From contig NZ_QUIV01000007.1 in NCBI RefSeq assembly GCF_003480315.1, forward strand, positions 118,946 to 162,039: a stretch of DNA of 43,094 nucleotides, written 5' to 3'. This DNA comes from Clostridium sp. AM33-3 (GTDB taxonomy: Bacteria; Bacillota; Clostridia; Lachnospirales; Lachnospiraceae). Below the pieces are notes generated by a model, which saw only the letters and a program-made list of their open reading frames with translations, searched no databases and was not told the origin of the DNA. Position 1 is the first letter of the stretch. Each line of letters begins with the position of its first letter. Positions 7,049 through 14,911 of the stretch are shown one piece after another. The position numbers and the translations under genes were made by a program.

Positions 7049-9334
7049 ATGGAAGCGAAGAATAGATATGTAGGCATGTCTGTGATCAAGAAAGACGCAA
7101 AGGCACTCCTCGCCGGAAAACCGCTTTACACCGATGATATCGCTCCGAAGGATTGTCTTATCGTGAAGCTTCTGCGCAGCCCTCATGCACATGCGCTGAT
7201 TGAGGAGATCGACCTTTCCAGAGCATTAAAGGTAGAGGGGATTGAGACGATCCTGACGTATCAGGACTGTTCCCAGAAGCGTTTTACCATGGCGGGCCAG
7301 ACCTACCCGGAGCCAAGCCCGTATGACCGCCTGATCCTGGACCAGAGAGTCCGTTTTGTGGGTGATGCAGTGGCAATTGTGGCCGGTGAGACGGAAGAAG
7401 CTGTAGATAAGGCTCTGCGTCTTATCAAAGTAAAGTACCAGGTGCTGGAGCCGGTGCTCGACTTCCACACCGCTAAAGATAACCCGATCCTGGTACATCC
7501 GGAGGACAGCTGGAAGAGTCTGTGCCCGGTTGGCGCCGACAATAAACGCAACCTCTGTGCCTCTGCACAGGACAGCAATGGTGATGTGGATGCGATCCTG
7601 GCAGACTGTGCCCATGTTATTGACCGCACGTATCATGTGAAAGCGAATCAGCAGGCAATGATGGAGACCTTCCGGACCTTTACCTCCATGGACGCTTATG
7701 GACGTTTAAACGTGACATCCTCCACGCAGATCCCGTTCCATGTGCGCCGTATCGTAGCTCACGCGCTGGATATCCCGAAGTCTAAGGTCCGTGTGCTCAA
7801 GCCGAGGATCGGCGGCGGATTTGGTGCAAAGCAGACGGTGGTTACGGAGGTTTACCCGGCGCTGGTAACCTGGAAGACAGGAAAACCGGCCAAGCTGGTC
7901 TACACCCGCTATGAATCCCAGATCGCTTCTTCCCCGCGTCACGAGATGGAGGTACATGTGCGCCTGGGTGCGGATGAAAATGGAATTTTTCAGGCCATTG
8001 ATCTGTATACATTGTCCAATACCGGAGCATTCGGTGAGCATGGCCCGACTACCGTAGGTCTGTCCGGCCATAAGTCTATTCCGATTTATTCCACGCCGAA
8101 GGCTTACCGGTTCTGCTATGATGTTGTTTATACGAATACCATGTCAGCAGGTGCGTACCGCGGTTATGGCGCGACCCAGGGTGTGTTTGCGCTGGAGTCC
8201 GCAGTCAACGAGCTGGCACGGGAACTTCAGATGGATCCGACCGTGATCCGTGAGAAAAATATGGTACACGAGGGCGATCTGATGCCGGCTTACTACGGCG
8301 AAACCGCCAACAGCTGTGCTCTGGACCGCTGCATGGCAAGAGCAAAGGAGCTGATGCACTGGGATGAAAAATATCCGTGCCGCGACATGGGTAACGGAAA
8401 AGTCCGTTCGGTAGGCGTTGCCATGTGCATGCAGGGCTCCTCCATTTCCGGTGTGGATGTGGGCTCCATTACCTTAAAGCTGAACGATGACGGCTTTTAT
8501 ACCATGATGATCGGTGCGTCAGATATGGGTACCGGCTGTGACACCACGCTGGCCCAGATCGCGGCAGACGTGCTGGGCTGTGATCTGGAAAACATTGTGT
8601 CCCATGGTGTGGATACAGATGTTTCTCCGTATGATTCCGGTTCCTATGCGTCCAGTACCGCTTACTTAACCGGTATGGCTGCCGTGAAGGCATCCAACTC
8701 CATGATCCGCCTGATCACCGAGAAGGGAGCGGAGTATCTGGAGAAGACACCGGAAGAGGTGGATTTTGACGGTGAGCAGGTATTTGCAAAGGACGGTTCG
8801 GCTTCCATCAGCTTAAAGGATATCGGAAACCGCGCCATGGCAAATAACGGGAAGGCCCTTGAGGTGACCGAAAGCCATTCCTCACCGGTATCTCCGCCTC
8901 CGTTCATGGTTGGTATGGCTGAGATTGAGATGGATCAGGAAACCTGTGATTTTGAGCTGGTCAACTATGTGGCTGTGGTAGACTGCGGAACCCCGATCAA
9001 CCCGGCAATTGCCCGGGTACAGACGGAGGGAGGTCTTGGACAGGGCATCGGCATGGCAATGTTTGAGGATGTGACCCGTTCCGAAAAGGGCCAGGTGTAT
9101 GAGAATTCCTTCATGCAGTACAAGCTTCCGACCCGCGTGGATGTGGGAAATATCCGGGTTGAATTTGAAAGCAGCTACGAGCCGACCGGTCCGTTTGGTG
9201 TTAAATCCATCGGTGAGGTTGTCATCAATACGCCGTCTCCTGCAATTGCAGCGGCCGTGGCAAATGCCACCGGCGTGCAGATCCGGGAGCTGCCGATTAC
9301 TCCGGAGAAAATCTTTAAAGAACTGCACAAATAA
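7049..9334 (+). CDS. Molybdenum hydroxylase catalytic subunit, molybdopterin-binding (XdhA-like)
   Basis: The 761-residue large subunit has the N-terminal aldehyde oxidase/xanthine dehydrogenase a/b hammerhead domain, then the two molybdopterin-binding domains. Cofactor motifs are visible: GGGFGAKQ at 255-262, AGAYRGYG near residue 370, and SGSYASSTAYLTG near residue 530. The catalytic glutamate of the family appears to be Glu723, in SIGEVV. The AYxCSFR loop of aerobic CO dehydrogenase is absent, so it is not CoxL. Purine or N-heterocycle hydroxylation is plausible, but substrate and any selenium dependence are not readable. A strong GAAGGAGG precedes ATG 7049. No molybdopterin-synthesis or cofactor-maturation genes lie in the window. 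Confidence 0.92.
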   Translation: MEAKNRYVGMSVIKKDAKALLAGKPLYTDDIAPKDCLIVKLLRSPHAHALIEEIDLSRALKVEGIETILTYQDCSQKRFTMAGQTYPEPSPYDRLILDQRVRFVGDAVAIVAGETEEAVDKALRLIKVKYQVLEPVLDFHTAKDNPILVHPEDSWKSLCPVGADNKRNLCASAQDSNGDVDAILADCAHVIDRTYHVKANQQAMMETFRTFTSMDAYGRLNVTSSTQIPFHVRRIVAHALDIPKSKVRVLKPRIGGGFGAKQTVVTEVYPALVTWKTGKPAKLVYTRYESQIASSPRHEMEVHVRLGADENGIFQAIDLYTLSNTGAFGEHGPTTVGLSGHKSIPIYSTPKAYRFCYDVVYTNTMSAGAYRGYGATQGVFALESAVNELARELQMDPTVIREKNMVHEGDLMPAYYGETANSCALDRCMARAKELMHWDEKYPCRDMGNGKVRSVGVAMCMQGSSISGVDVGSITLKLNDDGFYTMMIGASDMGTGCDTTLAQIAADVLGCDLENIVSHGVDTDVSPYDSGSYASSTAYLTGMAAVKASNSMIRLITEKGAEYLEKTPEEVDFDGEQVFAKDGSASISLKDIGNRAMANNGKALEVTESHSSPVSPPPFMVGMAEIEMDQETCDFELVNYVAVVDCGTPINPAIARVQTEGGLGQGIGMAMFEDVTRSEKGQVYENSFMQYKLPTRVDVGNIRVEFESSYEPTGPFGVKSIGEVVINTPSPAIAAAVANATGVQIRELPITPEKIFKELHK

Positions 9335-9362
9335 AGTTTATGGAAGTAACAGAATAAGAAAC

Positions 9363-9391
9363 TTGCAACTTACCCGAAATAGAGGTATACT
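9363..9391 (+). promoter_or_regulatory. Promoter of the NUDIX gene
   Basis: TTGCAA (9363-9368) and TATACT (9386-9391) are separated by 17 bases and lie 63 bases upstream of the NUDIX start. This matches a housekeeping sigma promoter and fits the 120-base gap after the molybdenum hydroxylase operon. Confidence 0.6.
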
Positions 9392-9454
9392 TAAACCAGT
9401 CTGTGTGACACACCAAAGCTGTGCTTATTGCACGGTACAACAGGAGGAATTGCA

Positions 9455-9907
9455 ATGATAGAAGCAACGAGCTGTGGAGGTGTGGTTATATTTCGCGGCA
9501 AGATCCTGGTCCTTTATAAGAATTACAAGAACAAATACGAGGGCTGGGTCCTTCCAAAGGGAACTGTAGAAGCAGGGGAGGAGTACAAAGAAACGGCTCT
9601 TCGGGAAGTAAAAGAAGAGACCGGCGTGAGCGCTTCCATTATTAAATATATCGGAAAGAGCTCCTATTCCTTCAATACGCCGCAGGATATGGTGGAAAAA
9701 GACGTACACTGGTATCTGATGATGGCGGACAGCTATTACAGTAAACCACAACGGGAAGAGCATTTTGTGGATTCCGGTTATTACAAGTTTTATGAGGCAT
9801 ACCACCTTCTGAAGTTCTCGAATGAGAAGCAGATTCTGGAAAAGGCCTACAACGAGTACCGGGATTTAAAAAAAGCGAACCTCTGGGGCAGCAAGAAGTA
9901 TTTTTAA
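9455..9907 (+). CDS. NUDIX hydrolase
   Basis: This 150-residue protein carries a complete NUDIX box at residues 36-58: G36, E42, then REVKEETGV with Arg50, Glu51, Glu54 and Glu55. These bind the metal ions used to cleave nucleoside diphosphate-X substrates. The strand before it (GWVLPKG) is typical of bacterial MutT/Ap4A-hydrolase-type members, but the substrate cannot be assigned. I place the start at ATG 9455 because AGGAGG (9441-9446) precedes it at good spacing; an upstream TTG at 9428 would include the ribosome site. The gene has its own promoter and a terminator, so it is probably transcribed alone. Confidence 0.9.
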   Translation: MIEATSCGGVVIFRGKILVLYKNYKNKYEGWVLPKGTVEAGEEYKETALREVKEETGVSASIIKYIGKSSYSFNTPQDMVEKDVHWYLMMADSYYSKPQREEHFVDSGYYKFYEAYHLLKFSNEKQILEKAYNEYRDLKKANLWGSKKYF

Positions 9908-9939
9908 GATTTTGCAGAGCAACTGAAACAGTATGTAAG

Positions 9940-9969
9940 AACAGGGAATCCAGTGGATTCTCTGTTTTT
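9940..9969 (+). terminator. Intrinsic terminator after the NUDIX gene
   Basis: AACAGGGAATCC (9940-9951), loop AGT, and GGATTCTCTGTT (9955-9966) form a 12-bp stem with one G-U pair. A run of five Ts follows (9965-9969). Confidence 0.8.
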
Positions 9970-10018
9970 ATGCCCGGTGTTAAAAATGGGAATAAAAAAG
10001 AGAAGGAGTTTTGAGTGC

Positions 10019-11392
10019 ATGAAGTATGATGTGATTATTGTGGGCGCAGGCCCGGGGGGTATTTACTCTGCGTATGAGCTTACAAAGAAGTGCGGCGGCA
10101 AAAAAATCGCGGTTTTTGATTCCGGCTACACCTTAAAGAAGCGTCACTGCCCGATTGACGGTGATAAGATCAAAGCCTGCATCAAATGTAAATCCTGCTC
10201 CATTATGAGCGGATTCGGCGGAGCGGGCGCATTCTCCGATGGTAAATACAACATTACCAATGATTTTGGCGGCACTCTGTACGAATACATTGGCAAAAAG
10301 GCAGCTACTGAGCTTATGGAATACGTGGATGAGATCAACATGGCTCACGGAGGTGAAGGTACCAGGATGTACTCTACCGCAGGAACCAGTTTAAAGAAGG
10401 TCTGCATCCAGAACCGCCTGAAGCTGTTAGATGCATCCGTGCGTCATCTGGGAACCGATATCAATCTGGTTGTGCTGGGACAGCTTTATGATGAGTTAAA
10501 GGAACTGGTGGATTTCTACTTTGAATCTCCGGTTACCCATATTGAGAGCCTCGAGGACGGAACCTACCGGGTATGGGTGGGGGAGACCTCCTATGACTGT
10601 GAGAAATGTATTGTTTCCGTAGGAAGAAGCGGAAGCAAATGGATGGAGAAGATCTGTAAGGAGCTTGAGATTCCGACCAAGTCCAACCGTGTGGATCTGG
10701 GCGTTCGCGTGGAGCTTCCGGCGGTACTGTTCTCCCATCTGACGGATGAGCTTTACGAGAGTAAGATCGTATACCGCACCGAGAAGTTTGAGGATAATGT
10801 GCGTACTTTCTGTATGAACCCGCGCGGCATCGTGGTAAATGAGAATACCAACGGCATCGTGACCGTAAATGGCCACAGCTATGAGGATCCGGCCAAACAG
10901 ACAGAGTGCACTAACTTCGCGCTGCTGGTGTCCAAGCATTTCTCTGAACCGTTTAAGGACAGTAACGGCTACGGTGAGAGCATCGCCCGTCTTTCCAACA
11001 TGCTGGGCGGCGGTGTCATCGTACAGCGTTTCGGTGATCTGGTACGCGGAAGACGAAGCACCCAGAAACGTATCGAGGAAAACATGTTCATGCCGACTCT
11101 TTCCGCAACTCCGGGCGACTTAAGCCTGGTGTTGCCGAAACGTATTCTGGACGGCATTATTGAAATGATCTACGCCCTGGATAAGATCGCGCCTGGTACT
11201 GCCAATGACGATACCCTGCTGTACGGCGTGGAGGTCAAATTCTACAACATGGAAGTAGATGTAGACGAGAATCTGGAGAGCCGCCATAAAGGCCTTTACA
11301 TTATTGGTGATGGCAGCGGCGTGACCCATTCCCTGTCCCACGCATCCGCAAGTGGTGTGTATGTAGCGAGAAAGATCGCGGAAACATTATAG
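10019..11392 (+). CDS. FAD-dependent dehydrogenase, COG2509 type
   Basis: This 457-residue flavoprotein opens with a dinucleotide-binding fold (DVIIVGAGPGGIYSAYE, GxGxxG at about 9-14). It then has four cysteines, Cys44, Cys54, Cys57 and Cys60 (CPIDG...ACIKCKSC), and the glycine-rich GFGGAGAFSDGK characteristic of COG2509 uncharacterised dehydrogenases. A C-terminal segment (YIIGDGSGVTHSLSHASASG) completes the flavin site. Substrate and partner are unknown for the family. The start is ATG 10019, with AGAAGGAG at 10001-10008. An in-frame ATG at 9953 lies inside the preceding terminator hairpin and is unlikely. No membrane segment or signal peptide is seen, so it should act in the cytoplasm. 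The cysteine group could bind a metal or Fe-S centre. Confidence 0.88.
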   Translation: MKYDVIIVGAGPGGIYSAYELTKKCGGKKIAVFDSGYTLKKRHCPIDGDKIKACIKCKSCSIMSGFGGAGAFSDGKYNITNDFGGTLYEYIGKKAATELMEYVDEINMAHGGEGTRMYSTAGTSLKKVCIQNRLKLLDASVRHLGTDINLVVLGQLYDELKELVDFYFESPVTHIESLEDGTYRVWVGETSYDCEKCIVSVGRSGSKWMEKICKELEIPTKSNRVDLGVRVELPAVLFSHLTDELYESKIVYRTEKFEDNVRTFCMNPRGIVVNENTNGIVTVNGHSYEDPAKQTECTNFALLVSKHFSEPFKDSNGYGESIARLSNMLGGGVIVQRFGDLVRGRRSTQKRIEENMFMPTLSATPGDLSLVLPKRILDGIIEMIYALDKIAPGTANDDTLLYGVEVKFYNMEVDVDENLESRHKGLYIIGDGSGVTHSLSHASASGVYVARKIAETL

Positions 11393-11442
11393 AGAATGAC
11401 ATCTGCACAGATGTCCGGCAAACGTGTATAAGGAGATATGCC

Positions 11443-13116
11443 ATGAAATCATCGAATGAACTGCGCACGATGCTGCGTGCCATTGATCATAAAAGCTATC
11501 CGTCCTACAGGTCCCTGGCAGGGGAGTACCGATTCGGAACCTATGTGCTGGTGATCGACCATGTGCAGGGGGATCCGTTTGCATCCCCATCCGCGCTGCA
11601 TCTGGAAATTTCCTGGAAGCAGTCAGGCTTTCCGGAAGAATTGCGGGATCAGGATTGTAAGCGCATTGCACTGCAGGATCATCTGACGAGACTGTTTTTC
11701 TCCCAGACAGAGCGGTTCAGCTTTCGGGCAAAGGGCTCCGGCAAGAGTGGTCTGATCTCCATCAGCCGGTGTGGGCAGGAGGTTTTGGAGCGAAGCGCCT
11801 GTGAGATCAGCCGCGACACCATTACTGTGCGCTTTCATGTGGGCTTTCCGGCCTTTGGAAGAACCATTGACGCGGGTGGACTGGAAAAGATCCTCTTTGA
11901 TTTTCTGCCAAAAGCAGCGGAAAAGAGCTTCTTCGCAAAAAATCTGGACCGAAAGTCTTTGCAGGCAGCGGTATGGCTGGCTGAAGACCAGACTGAGCTG
12001 CGTCGTCGGATGCGGGAGCGAAATGTAGTGGCCTTTGTGGCAAACGGCTCTATTCTGCCGAGAAAAAGCGGTGTTTCTGACCAGCCTATGAAGGACAGTA
12101 TTCCCTTTATTTCCCCGAAGACGATGGAGCAGAGCTTTGTTCTGCCCCATCACGGAGAGATTCGTGGCATGGCGGTTCCTGCAGGCATCACGCTGATCGT
12201 GGGCGGCGGCTATCATGGAAAATCGACGCTGCTTTCCGCGCTGCAGATGGGCGTGTACGACCACGTTGCAGGAGACGGACGGGAATTTGTCCTGGCGGAT
12301 GAGACCGCGGTGAAACTGCGGGCCGAGGAAGGCCGTTCCATCCGGAATACCGATATCTCCATGTTCATCAATGACCTGCCAAACGGCAAGAACACGAAAA
12401 GCTTTTCCACGCCGGACGCCAGCGGAAGCACTTCCCAGGCGGCGGGCGTGTTGGAAGGCATTGAGGCTGGAAGCCGGCTGTTTTTGATTGATGAAGATAC
12501 CTCCGCCACTAACTTTATGGTGCGGGATGATTTCATGCAGCAGGTCATCAGCCGGGAGAAAGAGCCGATCACGCCATTTCTGGAGCGGGCAGGAGATCTG
12601 TATGAGAAAGCCGGCGTGTCCACGATCCTGGTAGCAGGAAGCTCCGGAGCTTTCTTCTACATTGCGGACCATATCATTCAGATGGACTGCTATAAGCCGG
12701 TGGAAATTACGGAGCGGGTGAAAGCACTTTGTAAAGAGCATCAGGCACCAGAAACGCAGGCACCGGGCTTTGCAGTTCCGTCATTTGCAAAAGTGTATGC
12801 AGCGGGAAAATCTGAAAATGCTAAAGTGAAAACCTTCGGCCGTGATTCCTTCTCCATCGACCGGGAGACGGTGGATCTGCGCTATGTGGAGCAGATGGCG
12901 GATTTTGAACAGACCTCTGCTCTGGCCTATTTGACCCGTTACGCTCTGGAGCAGCTGGCCGACGGACGAAAGACTCTGCGGCAGCTTGCGGCGGAATTGC
13001 AAAAGCGGATGGAGACAAAGGGCTGGGACGGTCTGACGGGCTCCTATGTGCCCTGCGGGCTGGCAAAGCCGAGAATTCAGGAGATTTTTGCGGCATTGGA
13101 TCGTTACCGGGGATAA
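11443..13116 (+). CDS. ABC-class ATPase domain protein, COG3044
   Basis: This 557-residue protein matches the predicted ABC-class ATPases of COG3044. These are soluble and are not paired with membrane permeases. The Walker A motif is at 254-262 (GGGYHGKST) and the Walker B motif at about 346-352 (LFLIDED), followed by TSATNFM. No membrane segment is visible and no transporter genes are adjacent, so a role in RNA or protein remodelling is more likely than transport; the function is unknown. AAGGAGA precedes ATG 11443. The gap before it (11393-11442) contains a short perfect inverted repeat, GACATCTG/CAGATGTC, at 11398-11415. Confidence 0.85.
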   Translation: MKSSNELRTMLRAIDHKSYPSYRSLAGEYRFGTYVLVIDHVQGDPFASPSALHLEISWKQSGFPEELRDQDCKRIALQDHLTRLFFSQTERFSFRAKGSGKSGLISISRCGQEVLERSACEISRDTITVRFHVGFPAFGRTIDAGGLEKILFDFLPKAAEKSFFAKNLDRKSLQAAVWLAEDQTELRRRMRERNVVAFVANGSILPRKSGVSDQPMKDSIPFISPKTMEQSFVLPHHGEIRGMAVPAGITLIVGGGYHGKSTLLSALQMGVYDHVAGDGREFVLADETAVKLRAEEGRSIRNTDISMFINDLPNGKNTKSFSTPDASGSTSQAAGVLEGIEAGSRLFLIDEDTSATNFMVRDDFMQQVISREKEPITPFLERAGDLYEKAGVSTILVAGSSGAFFYIADHIIQMDCYKPVEITERVKALCKEHQAPETQAPGFAVPSFAKVYAAGKSENAKVKTFGRDSFSIDRETVDLRYVEQMADFEQTSALAYLTRYALEQLADGRKTLRQLAAELQKRMETKGWDGLTGSYVPCGLAKPRIQEIFAALDRYRG

Positions 13117-13244
13117 GAATGCAGGCTTCCATTCTGTCTGGTGGATGTGTCAGAAGAGAATGGGGCATAGTAAGGCTGTCAACGGTGGCTGGAAATAAAA
13201 GCGATTCAGCAGGACCTTGCGTTTCCTGCGGTCAGGAGGACCAC

Positions 13245-14834
13245 ATGAATACAGAAAAGAAACAATCTGATTATGAAGAACTGATGCAGTATCTGGAAGA
13301 AGCCCAGGCCTACGAGACGGCGTTGATCCTCTTTGAGTGGGATGAGGAGACACTGGCTCCGGAGAAGGCGGGAAGCCGCACGGCACGGATGCAGGGCGTA
13401 TTGTCTTCGTCTTACCAGCGCATTATGATGAGTGACCGGGTGAAGGAACTTGTGGACAAGTGCCTGCAGGAACTGACGGAAACAGAAGGTATTGCGCCGG
13501 ATGGAACGCAAAACAGAGCAGAAAAACCTGCACTGGAGACCCCGGACGGGGAACTTACGGAAGAAGGCATCCGCTACGCCATTCTGAAGGCCGCAAAGCG
13601 CACCATCGAGGAGGTGTCCTGCATTCCGCCGGAGGAGTACCGGGCGTATCAGGAACTGACATCGAAATCTACGCGTATCTGGACAAAGGCGCGTCAGGAA
13701 AATGATTTTGCTTCCTTCGCCCCGGTTTTAAAAGAAATCATTGAGTACCAGAAAAAGTTTGCGTCCTATCGCCAGAAGGATGGCCAGAGGCTTTACGATG
13801 TGATGCTGGATTCCTTTGAACCGGGCTTTACCATGGAGAAGCTGGATGAATTTTTCAACATGTTAAAAAGGCATATCGTGCCGCTGTTAAAGCAGGTGAT
13901 GGAAAGCTCTGTCCGCATTCAGGATGATTTTCTGGATGGAGACTATTCTGAGGAGAAGCAGCGGCAGCTGGCAGAATATCTGGCAAAGTATGTGGGCTTT
14001 GATTTTTCCAGTGGAGTCCTTGCGGTCAGTGCCCATCCGTTTACCACGAACCTGCATAACCGGGATGTGCGCATTACCACTCATTACAAATCCAGAGTGG
14101 ATTCCTCCGCATTTTCCGTGATCCACGAGAGTGGCCATGCCATTTATGAATTTGGAATTGATGACCGGTTAAGCCAGACTCCGGCCGGACAGGGAACCTC
14201 TATGGGCATGCATGAGTCCCAGTCCCGGTTTTTTGAGAATATCATTGGCCGCAGCGAGGCGTTCTGGATCCCGGTATACGGAAAACTGAAGGAGCTTTTC
14301 CCGGAGCAGCTAAAAGGCGTTGGAAGAGAAATGTTTGTCCGCGCTATCAACAAGGTACAGCCCGGTTTGATCCGCACCGAGGCAGATGAGCTGACCTACA
14401 GCCTTCATGTGCTGGTGCGCTATGAACTGGAGAAAAGGCTGATTGAGGAAGACCTGGATGTGAATGAGCTTCCAAAGCTCTGGGCTGACAAATATGAGGA
14501 ATACCTGGGAATCCGCCCGGAAACTGACGCGCAGGGCGTGCTTCAGGACATCCACTGGGCCCAGGGGTCCTTCGGCTACTTCCCGTCCTACGCGTTAGGC
14601 AGTGCCTTTGGTGCGCAGATGCTCTTCCAGATGAAAAAGGAGATGGATTTTGACCGTCTGCTGGAGGAAGGAAAGCTGGATGTGATCCGGGAGTATTTGA
14701 GAAAGCATGTACACCGCTACGGAAAGATGAAGGACAGCCGGGAAATTTTAAAGGATATGACCGGGGAGGATTTTAACCCCAAATATTATGTGGAATATCT
14801 GGAGGAGAAGTACAGGAGGCTGTATGCAGTATAA
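13245..14834 (+). CDS. M32 family metallocarboxypeptidase (Taq carboxypeptidase type)
   Basis: This 529-residue protein has the length and motifs of family M32 (thermostable carboxypeptidase 1). The zinc motif HESGH is at 294-298 with catalytic Glu295, followed by the family segment HESQSRFFENIIGRS. These are cytosolic, mostly helical enzymes that trim amino acids from peptide C-termini. The start is ATG 13245, since CAGGAGGA at 13233-13240 precedes it. A longer frame from 13119 has no ribosome site and would add an unusual N-terminal extension. The 128-base gap before it holds only a weak AGAATG/CATTCT hairpin at the start. No signal peptide is present. Confidence 0.92.
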   Translation: MNTEKKQSDYEELMQYLEEAQAYETALILFEWDEETLAPEKAGSRTARMQGVLSSSYQRIMMSDRVKELVDKCLQELTETEGIAPDGTQNRAEKPALETPDGELTEEGIRYAILKAAKRTIEEVSCIPPEEYRAYQELTSKSTRIWTKARQENDFASFAPVLKEIIEYQKKFASYRQKDGQRLYDVMLDSFEPGFTMEKLDEFFNMLKRHIVPLLKQVMESSVRIQDDFLDGDYSEEKQRQLAEYLAKYVGFDFSSGVLAVSAHPFTTNLHNRDVRITTHYKSRVDSSAFSVIHESGHAIYEFGIDDRLSQTPAGQGTSMGMHESQSRFFENIIGRSEAFWIPVYGKLKELFPEQLKGVGREMFVRAINKVQPGLIRTEADELTYSLHVLVRYELEKRLIEEDLDVNELPKLWADKYEEYLGIRPETDAQGVLQDIHWAQGSFGYFPSYALGSAFGAQMLFQMKKEMDFDRLLEEGKLDVIREYLRKHVHRYGKMKDSREILKDMTGEDFNPKYYVEYLEEKYRRLYAV

Positions 14835-14911
14835 AAATCAGGGAACAGCTGACGAGTAAGAGAGTATAAAGTATATTGAGATATCAATGGGAAGCAGAAG
14901 CAGGTAGAACG

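Noticed and set aside
6587..9334. A selenium-dependent molybdenum hydroxylase or aerobic CO dehydrogenase
   Set aside because: There is no in-frame TGA selenocysteine codon, no selenium maturation gene nearby and no AYxCSFR loop, so neither label is supported.
9953..10018. An N-terminal extension of the FAD dehydrogenase from ATG 9953
   Set aside because: The extension begins inside the NUDIX terminator hairpin and lacks a ribosome site, while ATG 10019 has one and starts directly at the FAD-binding fold.
11398..11415. Inverted repeat GACATCTG-CA-CAGATGTC before the ABC-class ATPase gene
   Set aside because: It is short and has no T tail, and without comparison to relatives it cannot be told from chance; it is mentioned only in the gene entry.
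11623..12741. A 372-codon open frame on the minus strand, antisense to the ABC-class ATPase gene
   Set aside because: The plus-strand frame has Walker motifs and a good ribosome site. The antisense frame is rich in His, Arg and Cys without any recognisable motif, as expected of a shadow frame in GC-biased coding sequence.
13119..13244. A 42-residue N-terminal extension of the M32 carboxypeptidase
   Set aside because: CAGGAGGA sits just before ATG 13245, and the extension resembles no M32 N-terminus.
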